Shown: positions 1 to 11,580 of the stretch, one piece after another
Position numbering within the stretch: the stretch's first letter is position 1
How the letters are laid out: each line of letters begins with the position of its first letter
From: Lolium rigidum
Taxonomy: Eukaryota > Streptophyta > Magnoliopsida > Poales > Poaceae
Direction: 5' to 3'
NCBI RefSeq assembly: GCF_022539505.1
Contig: NC_061514.1
Coordinates: 40,536,869 to 40,600,868 of the forward strand
Length of the DNA: 64,000 nucleotides
Notes under the pieces: model-generated
What the model saw: only the letters and a program-made list of their open reading frames with translations
Told to the model about the DNA's origin: nothing
Database searches by the model: none
Position numbers and translations under genes: made by a program

Positions 1-2
1 GA

Positions 3-161
3 ACCCAGTTTACCTGGACCAGCTCGAAGAATACTCCCCAAGAGGAACCCAAGACCAGCACTGCTGCCTCTGAAGAAAGTGATGAAGACGTGTCTTCTCC
101 GGCCGAAGGCGCCAAGGAACAGGATCCAGAAGGCAAGACTTCTCCGGCTAAGGGGGAATGA
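3..161 (+). pseudogene. C-terminal end of the antisense gene (aORF) of element 1
   Basis: A 52-codon open frame enters from the left edge and stops at TGA 159-161. It is rich in Glu, Ser and Pro (TQFTWTSSKNT...TSPAKGE) and corresponds to the last exon of the antisense gene in the sister element (near 25800-25615). It is transcribed against gag-pol. The start and remaining exons are outside the window. Confidence 0.6.
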
Positions 162-700
162 GAACTTTTATTCCTGCGGGAAAAACAATGCATCATTTTG
201 GCCCCAGCGAGGGTTTGTAATAAGACTAAATTCTTAAGTAGCTAGGAACGAAACGATTATGCATAGGGCGGAAAAACTTATCCTCGCTATCCGTTTAATA
301 TTATGTGCATGTTTCGTTTTTTGTCGGAAAGCAAGTGCTGATCTCGTTATTCTCCGGCTTGTCCGCTTGACCTTCCACGAGCCGGAAAACCTTAGCCGGA
401 AACGCTCGCCAGCGGCGACGAAGCCCAATGGCAATCCGTCCATAACCGCGGAAACAAGCCCCCAGGCGTAGGTGCCGGAAATCGCTACTAGGAATCCACG
501 AGTTCGCAACAGATAACAACTTAATCAGAAAACTTAAGCTTACGTCCTAAAGGACGATTTTGAGAATCACAACTTTCATACACGCCTAGGCGGAAATATC
601 CAGCTCTGCGGTTTTAGTCGGAAAAAACATACACGATCTAAAATGAACAAGTAAAGGAGGTAAAAGACTCAAAGAGTGAACCATAAGCTTTATTTCATTG
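162..700. other. 3' region of element 1 between antisense gene and integrase
   Basis: Non-coding in my reading. It is clearly similar, in inverse orientation, to 25000-25560 of the sister element, so it is a conserved part of the family where the two opposing transcription units meet. The short open frames here have no recognisable domain. Confidence 0.5.
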
Positions 701-759
701 ATCATGTATAATTATTACGAGTTTGTAACTCGAAAAAATATGCTAAGTGTAGAAAGGAC

Positions 760-2085
760 GTAGCTGTGCTATATTCCAAGGGCGATCTCGTTTCATCGTA
801 GATGTCATCCGGATCCTCACGCTTGCGTTTCCGGCGCCAATTGGCGGGTCTATCCCTTAGCTCGCGGAAATCAACAAGGTAGTACGACCCGTTGTGAAGT
901 ACTTTGCTAACGACGAAAGGTCCTTCCCATGGGGATTGCAGCTTATGGTCTTTCACCTGTCGAAGGCGGAGGACCAGGTCTCCCGCCATGAAGGAGCGTT
1001 TCCGGACTCGACGACTGTGATAACGTCGGAGCCTTTGCTGATAGATGGCGGACCTTTGGTCTGCTAAGTTCCGAGCTTCTTCGATCAGGTCCACAGATAG
1101 CTGTCTAGCCTCGTCAGCTGTATCATCATTATAGGCGGAAACTCGCGGTGAATCATGGATGATGTCGGAGGGAATCACGGCTTCGGATCCGTATACCAGA
1201 AAGAAGGGGTAAACCCTGTTGACCTGTTAGGGGTAGTTCGCAAACTCCACAAAACAGCGTCCAGTTCATCGGCCCAAGCTCCGGCTGCTCGTCGCAGCGG
1301 TTCTTCGAGACGTGGCTTGATTCCTGATAATATTAGACCGTTAGCTCTTTCGACTTGACCATTGGATTGTGGGTGAGCCACAGATGCAAGGTCCAATCGA
1401 ATCCCCATTGTTTCACAGTAATCCTTCAATTCTCCCTGAGCGAAGTTTGTGCCATTATCTGTGATGATGCTGTGTGGGATGCCGAATCTCATTACGAGGC
1501 TGATGACAAATTTTAGTGCCGTAGCACCGTCGGCTTTTCTCACTGGCTTGGCCTCGATCCACTTGCCGAACTTGTCAACAGCGACCAGGAGGTATTCGCA
1601 ACCACCAGGAGATGATCTTTTTAACTTACCAACCATATCGAGCCCCCAGACTGCAAATGGCCAGGTGATAGGTATGGTCTTCAGCTCTTGGGCCGGAACG
1701 TTTGGTTGAGTAGCGTAGTATCGACAACCTCGGCAGGTCTTGACTATCTTATCAGCATCTTCTTTAGCTGTGAGCCAATAAAAGCCTAGCCGAAAAGCTT
1801 TTGCAACGAGTGATCTGGGAGCGGCATGGTGCCCGCAGTCCCCTGCGTGGATCTCTCTGAGGATTTCAATGCCATCTTGATTTGATACGCATTTGAGAAA
1901 TACCCCTGTTGCGCTTCGTTTGTAGAGCTGTCCATCGACAATTGTGTAGGATCGTGCTCGTCTGATGATCTGGCGCGCGAGGACCTCGTCCTCCGGCAGC
2001 TTCTGATCGATGAGGTAGTCCGAGAAAGGCTGTGTCCAAGCCGGAATGGTAGCCAATACCTCTTTAGCCGGAGACACTGCCACAT
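760..2085 (-). pseudogene. Integrase of element 1
   Basis: An N-terminal HHCC zinc region (GDCGHHAAPRS...CRGCRYYA) is followed by the DDE core with Asp in GLDMVGKL, Asp in IITDNGTNF and Glu in NGQVERAN. The C-terminal part continues in an overlapping frame from 1178 (RKRSFMAGDLVLRLR; SPWEGPFVVSKV), typical of plant gypsy integrases. Catalytic residues are present; the frame break near 1178 and upstream pol damage make it non-functional as a polyprotein. Confidence 0.88.
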
Positions 2086-2573
2086 CCGGGTTTTCCGGGT
2101 TAGCGCCCTTCACCGAGGGTATCCGGAGATGCTCTAGGAAAATTCCAGGCGGAATTGGTCTTCCGCCGGATCCGAGCTTGGATAGCATATCTCGCCGCCG
2201 TATTGTCGTCTCTTCCGACGTACTTGACTTCGTATCCGAGGAAGCACTTGGCGAGCTCGTCAACTTCGTCTCCGTAGGCCGCCATGACGGAATTTCGGCG
2301 TTCCGGGTTCCGGCTACTTGTTGTGCCACCGAGTCGGAATCTCCACAAGCATATGATGTGCTTGATCCCGATTTCCTTAGCGATGCGCGGACCGTGTAGT
2401 AGAGCCTCGTATTCCGCCATGTTATTTGTAGCTTCGAAGTGGATCTCGCGGAACATACCGCAGTTCTTCTCCGGTAGGGGACTTCGGGGTGACTCCGGCT
2501 CCCGAGCCTTGATGCTGCTTGGATCCGTCGAAGTGCATGACCCATGTTTACGGTTCCGGCTCCAGACTTGCAT
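2086..2573 (-). pseudogene. Second, archaeal-type RNase H domain (aRH) of element 1
   Basis: The core reads FEATNNMAEYEALLHG, with the conserved Glu of archaeal-like RNase H, then RIAKEIGIKHI and, in another frame, a DSDSVAQQVAG block. The domain sits between the degenerate RNase H and integrase, the order that defines Tat elements. The upstream Asp block (HFDGSK) lies near 2530 in a shifted frame. Several frame changes make it a relic. Confidence 0.78.
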
Positions 2574-3060
2574 CCGGAGCTTCTGTCCAATCTGCGACGA
2601 AATCTGCCAAGACTTGGGATTTGACCGCAGTCCTTGGCTTGTAAGTGATGTCGAAGGCGGATAATTCGATGCCCCATTTAGCTGTTCGTCCTGTTGCGTC
2701 AGCGTTGTTGAGAATTGTTGACAGCGGAGCTTTACTCACAACTCATTCATCGGGTGCTCTTGAAAGTAGTGTCTCAATTTCCGGTTGCCTAGGAATACTC
2801 CATAAGCTAGCTTCGAAAGTGAGGGTATCTTTGCTTTGACTCCGTCGGCACCTCGCTTATGTAGTAGACAGGTCTTTGGACGTCATATTCATGACCTTCT
2901 TCCTTTCGCTCCACCACGATGACGAGGTCGACGACCTTGTTGGTAGCCGCCGGATAAAGGAGCATTGGCTCGACTCTCACTGGGGCTGCCAAGATAGGTG
3001 GGGAGGTAAGTATTTCCTTCAACCCACGAAGAGCTGCGTCGGGCTGCGTCGTCCCGGACA
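2574..3060 (-). pseudogene. First RNase H domain (gypsy type, degenerate active site) of element 1
   Basis: The sequence continues from the reverse transcriptase with LLYPAATNK where active gypsy RNases H have an Asp (L-x-DAS). It then reads YYISEV, ESKQRYPH and, after a frame change, WGIELSAFDI and VLADFVADWTE. In the Tat lineage the original RNase H is known to have degenerated while a second one was gained. The missing Asp here, also missing in the sister element, fits that history. Confidence 0.75.
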
Positions 3061-3949
3061 AATTTGTCTGTTTTCTTCGACAGCCTTGTACGCGAGGTAG
3101 CGCCTTCTCGCCAAGACGGCTAACAAACCTGCTGATTGCTGCAACGCAACCAGTTAGCCGTTGCACATCTTTGAGACAAGTTGGTCGTTTGATGCACAGG
3201 ATTGCCTTGATCTTTTCCGGGTTCACCTCAATGCCTCTGTGAGAGACTATGAAGCCAAGAAGTTTTCCGGCCGGCACGCCAAAGACGCACTTCGGCGGAT
3301 TCAACATCATCTTGTACTCGCGGAGGTTATCGAAGGTTTCGTGAGGTCGCTGATCAAGTCGGATCCTTTCCGGGTCATGACCGCGATGTCGTCGACGTAA
3401 GCGTGCACGTTCCGGCCTATTTGGTCCTTCAGGCACCGCTGCATCGTACGTTGGTAAGTAGCACCTGCATTTTTCAAACCAAAGGGCATAGTAACATAGC
3501 AGTAAGTACCAAACGGGGTTATGAATGAAGTCGCCTTTTGGTCGGATTCCTTCATCCGGATCTGATGATACCCGGAATACGCATCAAGAAAACAGAAGTT
3601 CCGCCCCTGCCGTCGAATCAATGACTTGGTCAATGCGCGGCAAGGGGAACGGATCCTTCGGGCAATGTTTGTTCAAGCCAGAGTAATCGATGCACATTCT
3701 TAGTATTTCAGTGTTCTTTTTGGGTACAAGGACGGGATTCGCGACCCAATCGGTGTGAATAACTTCTATTACAAAACCTGCTTCTAGTAACTTTGCTAGT
3801 TCCATTCCTATGGCGCGGCGCTTCTTGTCTCCAAAGCGTCGCATAGCTTGCTTCACTCGGTTTAGCCCCGGATTTATGTTGAGGTAGTGCTCGGCGAGTT
3901 CCCTAGGTACTCCGGACATGTCAGAAGGTTGCCATGCGAAGATATCCAT
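3060..3949 (-). pseudogene. Reverse transcriptase domain of element 1
   Basis: The domain begins MDIFAWQPSDM and includes the N-terminal block VLVPKK...RMCIDYSGLN, the FLDAYSGYHQI block with the first catalytic Asp, and MPFGLKNAGATYQ. The catalytic YVDD box is at 3388-3399. The reading moves between three frames (3949-3584, 3633-3307, 3436 onward), so at least two indels interrupt it. The domain copies element RNA into DNA in autonomous relatives; this copy is broken. Confidence 0.88.
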
Positions 3950-3982
3950 GTTAGCGCGGAGGAACTCGACGAGCGCGCTTTC

Positions 3983-4627
3983 CTATTTGGGGTCCATGTT
4001 TGCCCCGACTGAAACCTGCTTGGAAGAGTCACCCGGGATGAGGTCATGCTTCTTGGTTTCTATTGCGGGCTTGAAGGAGGTTTTCTGCTCGGAGATCTGC
4101 TTCTTTGTGGTCTGCATCTCAGTCGGATCCACCGCGGCTCTGTAGCCTTTCAGCTCTTCTCCGGAGATCACGGACTCTGCAAAGGCAGCTTCGCCCAACT
4201 CGCACTCGTGAGCCTTTTTGTAGTCTCCGGTTATGGTGATCATACCATTGGGACCCGGCATCTTGAGCTTGTTGTAGATATAGCACGCCCTTGCGTGGAA
4301 CTTGTGGTAGGTGGGCCTGCCGAAGATGACATGGTAGGAGCTCTTGAAGGGCACAACTTCGAACGTGATCTTCTCTTCGCGGAAATTATGAACATCGCCG
4401 AAGGCCACGGGAAGTGTGATGCCGCTCGAGGGAGTTCGCCTTCTTACCGGAACCACGCCGTGAAACTCGGTTGTGCTGTGTTTGAGCTGTTCCTTGGTGA
4501 GGTTCATCCGCTCCGGAGTCTCCGAGTACATGATGTTCAAGCTGGCTCCGCCATCCATGAGGCACTTGGAGAAGTCATACCCGTCTATGCGGGGACTCAC
4601 AACCAAGGCGTAATATTCTTTTGGCAC
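3983..4627 (-). pseudogene. Retroviral-type aspartic protease of element 1
   Basis: Open for 214 codons. The active-site stretch reads LMDGGASLNIMY (about 4535-4565), so the usual DTG/DSG triad is DGG, as in the sister copy. A hydrophobic flap-like region (VVPFKSSYHVIFGRP) follows, as in plant gypsy proteases that cleave Gag-Pol. It lies directly between gag and reverse transcriptase. The linker to reverse transcriptase ends with a stop just before the next domain (near 3983), probably a mutation of a continuous pol frame. Confidence 0.82.
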
Positions 4628-4639
4628 GGAGGCGGGATG

Positions 4640-7600
4640 ATCCGCCCGTCAAATGTGCACGGAACTTCCGACCACCCGACATACGCGGCACGGCCGGAAC
4701 CGTGGCGTTCGGGAACCGGGTAGCTGATTTTGCGGCGCGGGCCGTGGGGGTTCCGAGGAAGGTGTGGTAAGCCCCCACGCTCTTCTTCTCGAAGGGGTTG
4801 GATTTTCCTGCGGTTCCGGCTTTGGGATCCGGCGAGTTATCATCCTCGTCCATCGCCTCGGAACTGTCCTCCTCCTTGTCCTTGTTCTTACCCTTGCCTC
4901 CTTTGCCGCGTGGGCGGTGCTTCCGGGCTCGCTTGTATCCTGCCTCCGGGTCGTTCTTGAGGTCGTTGACCCACTTGCAGTTGCGGTTGGTGTGAGTGGA
5001 CTTCCCTGTAGCCGGATCCAAGTGGGCCAGGCAGGGCATGTCTCCGTACTCCTCGTAGGTTTGCGGAGCGCGGGATCCGCCGGCGGTGACCTCGGTGCCA
5101 TGCTCGCGACCCCTGCCGGCTCCGCCTCCACGGCCGCGTCCTCTTCCGCCTCCTGAACCTCCGCGTTGGAACGCCATGGCGACCATCTCGGATCCGCCAC
5201 TCTTCTGGTCATCAGGGTTTTTGCGCTTGTGGCCGCTATTGTTACCGTTATCACGGTTCTTCTTTCTGTCGGTGCAGGGGGATTGTCTGTAGCTGCGATA
5301 TCACCGCCCGCGTCGTCATCGGCGGCAGTGTGATCACCGGCAATGGAGATCATCTCATCCAATGTCGGTTTATTGGCGTTAGCCAAACATGTAAGCTTAT
5401 GCCTCGGCAATCCTCCTCTCGCAGTCCACCAATAAAGGCGTACATGGCGGTGGTGTGATCGACGTTTTCGCACTCGTTCCTGCATGCCAACCATCGTGTG
5501 AGGAAGTTTCTTGAGGTTTCTCCCTTCTTCCGGATACAAGCTTGTAAGTCGCTTGCTTCGTGGCAGGTCTTTTGTAGGTGCCCCCGAAGTGTTTCTCAAA
5601 AGCGGTCTTCAGGTCGAACCAGCAAAAGATGGAGTTCTTCTCGAGGTCGCCGAGCCGGATCCGGGCTGGTCCTACAAGGTACAAGCTGGAGCATGCGGCG
5701 GGCGATGTTAGGGGTTCCTCCGGCGAAGGTTACTGCATTGTAGTAGTCCTCAATCCAGGTATCCGGCCTTTCAGTGCCATCATAATGCTTCCGATTTCCG
5801 GGTAGCTTGAGGGAGCTCCTTGGCTTTGGTTCCTCTCGAATCATTCTGCCAAAGCACTTCGGACCAATGTAGTCAGTTCTGTACTCGTTAAGGCGGTCCC
5901 GTGCGTCGCGTGAGCCGTGCCGGGGAGACTTTGAGCGAGAGCGAGATCTCCGGCCATTGCCTCCGTCTCCACCTCCGCCGCCACCGCTAGGTGGTGGTGA
6001 GGGAGACCTGCGAGGTGGGCGGTTTGACTTCTTGCTTCCGCCATCTGAATCTCCGCGACCTTCCTGGTGCTGACTCCGGCTCCCGTGGCTGCCTTCGCCT
6101 TGGCGCCGGCTGCCCTGGTCATGCCGGCGGGGCTCGGGTCATGGCTCCGACGAGGCTGCGGGTCGCGGCTCCTACGAGGTTCGGGATCGCGGTTCCGGCG
6201 AGGTTCTGGGCCCCGGTCTTCATTCCGACTCCTCCTAGGCTCGGGCTCACGAACATTGTTCTGGTTCCGGCGAGGTTCCGGCGAGCGCTCCCTGTTTCTG
6301 TTTCTTGGCAGCACGTTGTCGCGGATAACAATTGCACCGTGCCCTATGGGCCTGGTGTTTCCGGGCTGGACTACGGCGGCGAGGGGGTCGCGGGTAACCG
6401 TTGGGCGGAGGAGAGGGGTTGCGGTATCTGTCTCGTCCGGAATACATCGCATCCTTTCCCTTTCTTGGATCCGACGGAGGCGTCACGTGACGGGACGGGG
6501 ATCGGATTTGGGTGTTCCCCGGCCCTCCTTCCGCGCTCCGAGGATCCGGTGTGTGATTCATCATCGGGATGCCGATCGGCGTGGGCGTCCTTCCGCGCGG
6601 TGGATACACGGTTATCCGGATTGGATTCCAACCTGCGCGAAGTATCGCCTTGCTCTGCTGTCGCATTGCTGAAGCGACAAGTGTGCGGAGATGGTTGATA
6701 TCAACTTCTTCGTCTTTCTTCTTCGGCAATTCCGCTGCTTTCAGCATGTTGTCCTTTGGAGTTTCCAGCGGCCGGTGAACTACGGGCGTGTTGAAGGCTA
6801 TCCCGCGAGGCGGAATTGCTTCTCCGACAATACGATCAGCCTCCGCCTGCGCGTAGGTCATCTTTACCTCCCACTCAGCCCTCATGCTCTTGACGTGCTC
6901 GAGTGTGTTAGTAATCTCGCGGTCCTGTCTGTCGAAGTTTTCCAGCCAGGCGGCATGATCTGCCCTTCCTATTTTTAATGCAGCTTCGGCGTCGGCGAGC
7001 CTCTTGGCTGTGGCCAGCATCTCCTTTCTGGCGGTTTCTAGAGCCTCCAGATCTGCGGCGTGGCCCGGAGTTATAGGTGTGTTAAGAACTGCTCGCGCGG
7101 CCACCTCTTCGTCGACGAGGATTTCCTCCGAAGGAGAATCCCTTTGGGGTCGCACCCGAGACATTGGGGATCCTTGTTGAGATGGCTCGGATTGGCTAAC
7201 TTGGTCTCCGGATCCGTTTTGTCCCAGCGCCGCTACCGTTGCGAGAACTCGCTTCGGCCGGGCGGAGTTGACTTCGGGCTGATCGCCGAGACCATACTCC
7301 TCCAACTTGCGCACGAAGTCATCGGATTCCATGGACGGAGTGTCTCCGGAAATTGGGCTCAGATTGCCCAAGATCGACTCTTCGACCGGAGCTTCGCTTT
7401 CTCCGACGGGCTGAGCCTGATCCGGATCTGCGTTGTTTTCCGGTGCCTCTTCCTGCTCGGGACCAGCTCCGACTTCATGAGGGGCGGTTCCGGCGGTATG
7501 GGCCAAGAAGTGTACGAAGTGACACCTTTGCTTCTCTAACACCTGGGAGACCCAGGCGGATCTGCATTGGTCTTCCACCTTTGTTTCCTGCTCAGGGGCG

Positions 7601-7905
7601 GATTGGGTGGGCTTTGATTTTTCCAGATCTAAGGCGGAATCTTCGCTAGGAAGTTCCAGCGTCTCAGATCGGATTTTCGCGACTGCGTCCTGCTCAGCGG
7701 CGGTCGCGTCAGCGCTACTTACCAGTGGGTTTCCATCGGAATCGACGGTTTCCCCGATGAAGATGTGTATGCCGCCAACTGGGACGATGGAGAGCTTGAC
7801 GGGGTCGGTTTTAGCCGGAATCCAACACTCATCCGGAGGGACGATCGGCAGATTTCCGGCGTAAAGGACACGCCCCACGGCGATGGTGTCGTCGTAGCTT
7901 CCCAT
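4640..7905 (-). pseudogene. gag of element 1, frameshifted
   Basis: Structural polyprotein of the retrotransposon particle. The likely start is the ATG at 7905 (MGSYDD), although the frame is open upstream through the primer site into the LTR (8031). A long acidic, coiled-coil-like N-terminal part is followed by an arginine/proline-rich stretch of repeated EPRR units (about 6450-5900). The retrotransposon gag core comes next (about 5844-5300; LPGNRKHYDG, DTWIEDYYNAV). A glycine/arginine-rich tail with a CLAHLDP...HTNRNC Cys/His cluster follows (about 5186-4900). At least three frame changes, near 6250-6450, 5680 and 5400, break it. The sister element has the same domain order. Confidence 0.8.
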
Positions 7906-7943
7906 GGCGGAACCCTCCCGGTTCCGGCCTCCGGACGCCGCAG

Positions 7944-7961
7944 GCCCCACGGTGGGCGCCA
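7944..7961 (-). other. Primer binding site of element 1
   Basis: Two bases inside the LTR the minus strand reads TGGCGCCCACCGTGGGGC, ending like the complement of a tRNA 3' end. The same site follows the 5' LTR of the sister element at 17687. I did not assign the tRNA species. Confidence 0.75.
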
Positions 7962-7963
7962 AC

Positions 7964-8523
7964 CGTCGTTGCCTAATCGACGGTACCTCGGAGGAGGGAT
8001 CCTCACGGAGGGGAGAAGAAGTAGGGGCCATAGGGCGGAGTGCACACGGGACGGTGGTACGCGAGTTACCCAGCTTCGGAACACCTGCACGATGACAGGG
8101 CCTACTGCTGCTTGTCTGGAATTATCTGGGCGCTTTCGCGTTGTTACAATGAGTTGTGGTTGTGCCTCTAGGGCTCCCGGGATCCGGCTTATAAAGGCAC
8201 ACGGATCTAGGGTTTACATGGAGAGTCCTAGCCGGATTACAGACAGCCTAACTACGGTACAATATCTTGCCGTGCACGTCACGGATCCGCCTTCCATATA
8301 CGTCGTACTTGGATCCGGGTTCCTCATGGGCCTCCATGGATCCGGGTTACTTCTATGTCGGTACGGATCCGGCCTGCCGACCCTGGGCTGGACTTCTCCC
8401 TTCATGATCAACAAGCAACTGGGCCGCCCGATGGGCCACATGCCTCATCACCGTCTGTGGGCCACCCGGGCTTGCCGGATCTAGGCACTGTCGATGGTAC
8501 ACCTATGAAGTATACCCACAACA
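7964..8523 (-). repeat. 5' LTR of element 1
   Basis: On the minus strand it begins TGTTGTGGGTATAC and ends GGCAACGACG, where the related element ends in ACGACA; the final A is mutated. Its length of 560 bp matches the 562-bp LTRs of the related copy. It contains four GGATCC boxes at 8283, 8311, 8338 and 8365, and the CTTTATAAGCC TATA box is conserved. The boundary is fixed by the primer binding site just inside it. Confidence 0.9.
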
Positions 8524-8889
8524 CCGAGGTTCCAAAAATTCTCTTTCAAATTTTTGTTCCATTCTACGTTGGTTACGAGTGCATGCATGTAGGTTTGTTA
8601 GAGGTGGATGAGTAGGTGGTGAGTCTAAATGCATGATCAAGTTTGTTGCTGGAGGTGGATGAGTCACGTAGTTTTAGTTAAGTAGAAGGTCTCGTTGGAT
8701 GCGTATAAATATGTGCATTGTGTAACTGAGCAAAGAGAAAAGGAGATAATATGTAGTAGGAGAAGTGTCGCTCGGTCTGCGAACTAATTGTCTTTCTTCC
8801 CTGAAATATGTGTGGGTAAAGTTGAGTTCGCATCATCGTTTTGTCATTGGGACAAACAAGGTGGGAGAGTTAGATAGACTAGAAGATGA
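8524..8889. other. Intergenic, no gene recognised
   Basis: AT-leaning sequence with an isolated TATAAATA at about 8704 that might be a relic promoter. No coding signal was recognised. Confidence 0.4.
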
Positions 8890-9131
8890 AGACATTGGAA
8901 GAAAACAAAGGTGAGAGCGACGTCGACCTGCGGGCAGGTGCTGCCGGTGACGGCGCCCGCGGGGACGTCGAAGGCTGACACCGAACGCTCGCCGTACAGT
9001 ACTTTCTTCACCTCCTAGTCGCCTGATGGCAGACGCAGGACGGGCCTGTCGCGCCAACACTCCAGGCGGAGGGGCGGGTAGCCGCAGTAGGAGGTGGAGG
9101 CGGTCGTGCCTTCCTCGACCCAGAACGGATA
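8890..9131 (-). pseudogene. GUB_WAK (galacturonan-binding) receptor-kinase ectodomain fragment
   Basis: The minus strand reads YPFWVEEG...YCGYPPLRLEC, then PVLRLPSGD, a stop, EVKKVLYGERSVSAFDV and ending TCPQVDVALT. This is the Cys-rich N-terminal module of LRK10L/WAK-like receptor kinases, which binds pectin at the cell wall. A stop precedes YPFW and another interrupts LPSGD. No transmembrane or kinase part follows, so this is a relic. The family call rests on CGYP-x-L-x-L-x-C and LPSGDYxV-like motifs. Confidence 0.65.
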
Positions 9132-11229
9132 TTAGAAAATGTCATCGGGCGTATGCGCGAGGTAGGTCTTGTATGTGTTCAAGACCAGCCAGATCTTAGG
9201 CCACAGATGTCATCAGTCGTCTTCATGTTAGAAAACTAGCAATGTATGGCACGGCGGCCCCCGTGAGGTATATTGATGGTTGTCAAGGGTTTGTGCCAAT
9301 GCTGTTAAGCAATGATGGACAGTAGCGGTGATATATAATTAGACTTAATTACATAGTTCATGGGATCCCTTGGATAAGTAGGGCATTCACTAATGCATAA
9401 TTAGATCTGACTACATAGTTAATCACATCGTCTTACATATGGTATATGTAAAAGACATCAGGTCCTACTTCACCTAGAGCACAACATGTTTTTGGCAATA
9501 CATGCCTGGAGGAAATAGCATAGTAGGATGGTATGACTGGTAGTGCTGCTGTTGTTTGGTCTTTGAGGCATGAGTGCTTGGCGTCATTGTCCTCATTGAC
9601 GGAGGAAAGTATGATGAGTTGTAGGCCTTTGCTAAAGAAATTGAGGTGTGGAGTCTGCTTCATCGTCGAAGGACCATCACTGTATTGATCTTCTTCTTCA
9701 CTCGTTGTTGGAGTTGTGGACTTGTTATTCTGTTGGAGGATGTTGAGCATTCTTGGATGGAGCTTTTGAGCATTGGTTGTGGCCGCTAGACTGCTCAATG
9801 ATGCCCCCTATGTTGGCCACCTCCACAAAGCTTAGAAGATCTCCTGTTGGCCTCTCTATGACCCTAACTGACTCTACACAACCAAGGGGTGTTAGGAACG
9901 GCTAACCTGAAGTGCTGCAAAATAATCCCGAAGTAAGGCTACAGTATTAAGTTTTATGTGATATAACAATAATAAAGATATCTCCTACTGATTTGTACTG
10001 CCATATTTCCTAACAATTTTTTGTGAAGCCAATAATTCAAGCATTGGCAGCATTCTAACTGCCCTCTTCAGTGTTGAAGTATTGCTAGTGAGGCCAACAA
10101 CTGATACTAAATTAATAATTCTTCACATCAGAGTTGCTTGTAGGGCAGGGAAATGCTAAATATAATCATACTAAAAGATTCACATGTCTTTCTTCCATGG
10201 TATCAATGGCCCCTAACTATGCATATGTTGCATCAATGCGAATGACTTTTGAAGGGATTATGTTCAGTATAAAATAACAATAAAAACAACACCTAAAGGA
10301 TCAATATATGGGAAAGGAAGATAAATCCTAGAATACATGGTAATGTCTATATTTTGGTGATCTCATTGTGAATGCAGATTATCAAGTAAAATGCAATCAA
10401 AAGTATAGGACTGCACAGTAAGCATTGAACTGAGCTGACGCAAATCTTATGATCAAAATGTCAGTTTTATGTGAAATAGCAATTACAATAGGAAATGTTC
10501 CAACATTGCATGCATACACTTTATAATATATTAAAGTTGATTTTATACAGGTAAGTGAAATTTATTTAATGGATCATCTGATCTATAGAAATCATTCATG
10601 GCTAGAAATATTCAAGCGAGCAGAAAAGGAGCAGGAAGATTATGTTTAGTTCACCTCCCAAAGACAGAGCATAAATATCATCTTTATATATTCAAACATT
10701 GCATGGGAGCGCTTGGACGCTTAGACGATGCCTTAAAACCATGAACATATCATGTATAATATTAAGCATGCATTTGCCCGGCTAAAAAAACACATGGATA
10801 GTTTAATTTTGATGAATTAATTATACCTAAATATATTAGGCCTAGCAAACATGAAACCTGCATGCTCTTCGCGTCTTGAAAACATGATAGTCCTGTTTCT
10901 TTAAAATCAGATTTTTTTTTCTGAAACTACTTCGTTCATACTACTTGCACATGACCAGTTGCAGTTGTATACGATGAGTAGGTCATTTCAGAAATTTCTG
11001 AAATGATTTTCTATTTATTTCCATTTGTTTATAACTTCGGCTCCATACTCATAGCTAATATAGTTGTGAGACAGATGTATGATCAAATCATGGGTTATCC
11101 AGAGCACACGAACAATCAAAATGCATCTAAAAAATGGTTCGGAATTTAAGGCGCTTCCTACAGCCATCTAGGGTCAGAGAAGCACACTAAAACTGTAGAC
11201 ATACTTACAAATATATGTCCAGTATTAGA
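9132..11229. other. Intergenic AT-rich stretch
   Basis: Mostly low-GC sequence. A 121-codon minus frame at 9433-9798 shows no domain I recognise and no codon pattern convincing enough to call a gene. Two imperfect copies of ataattaga...ctacatagtt lie near 9333 and 9398. I see nothing else. Confidence 0.4.
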
Positions 11230-11580
11230 GACAACCTACTTTTCTGCAGCAACTGGGGAAGCCAGCCTCGGTGTAGTGGCAAGAAATTGACTGCAGCGTA
11301 TCTTCTCAGCTGGCTGCACCTTTGTGAATTGCATGAATGCTCTCAAAGAGGGCATCGACCTTACTGCTCCTGGTGCCATGGTCCATTTAATTTTGAGAGT
11401 GATTATGCAGTCGATGTCCAGGCTGTGAACACCAAAGGAAGAGACAAATCTGAACTTTGTGGTTTACTCAATGAAATTAAAGAGTTGTTGATTTACCGCT
11501 CAGACATAAAGGTCACCAAGGTGAAGAGAGAGTTAATTCGTGTCACACATGAGGTAGCTCTTTATTCAACAATCAATGTT
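11230..11580 (+). pseudogene. RVT_3-type RNase H-like domain fragment
   Basis: Two adjacent frames together give the plant 'reverse transcriptase-like' RNase H pattern. An upstream frame has EASLGVVARN, then a stop, followed by FVNCMNALKEGIDL. The second frame has FESDYAVDVQAVNTKGRDKS and KVKRELIRVTHEVALY, matching the ESD-x-A-x-x-V and VKREQNRVSHxLA blocks of the family. This domain occurs at the end of some non-LTR elements and as stand-alone host copies. A frameshift and a stop make it a relic. Confidence 0.65.

Larger units (their letters stand above)
1..8523 (-). mobile_element. Element 1: Ty3/gypsy Tat-type LTR retrotransposon, truncated by the window edge
   Basis: A minus-strand gypsy element whose 5' LTR, primer binding site, gag, protease, reverse transcriptase, RNase H, second (archaeal-type) RNase H and integrase lie in that order from 8523 leftwards. 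The second RNase H and the antisense gene remnant at the far left mark the Tat branch of non-chromoviral gypsy elements. It is the same family as the complete element at 17123-30476, with closely similar proteins and LTR, but in the opposite orientation. The 3' LTR lies beyond position 1, so no target duplication can be tested; the right flank begins CCGAG. Coding regions carry several frameshifts, so this copy is not autonomous. Confidence 0.93.

Noticed and set aside
1175..2677. 500-codon open frame as a single host gene
   Set aside because: Its C-terminal part is gypsy integrase and its N-terminal part is a frameshifted mixture; it belongs to element 1.
4575..5599. Arg/Thr/Pro-rich 316-codon frame overlapping gag of element 1
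   Set aside because: Shadow frame of the GC-rich gag tail; the true frame shows the Cys/His cluster.
9433..9798. 121-codon minus-strand frame as a small gene
   Set aside because: No recognisable domain, no convincing start context, and neighbouring frames are similarly coherent; too weak to call.
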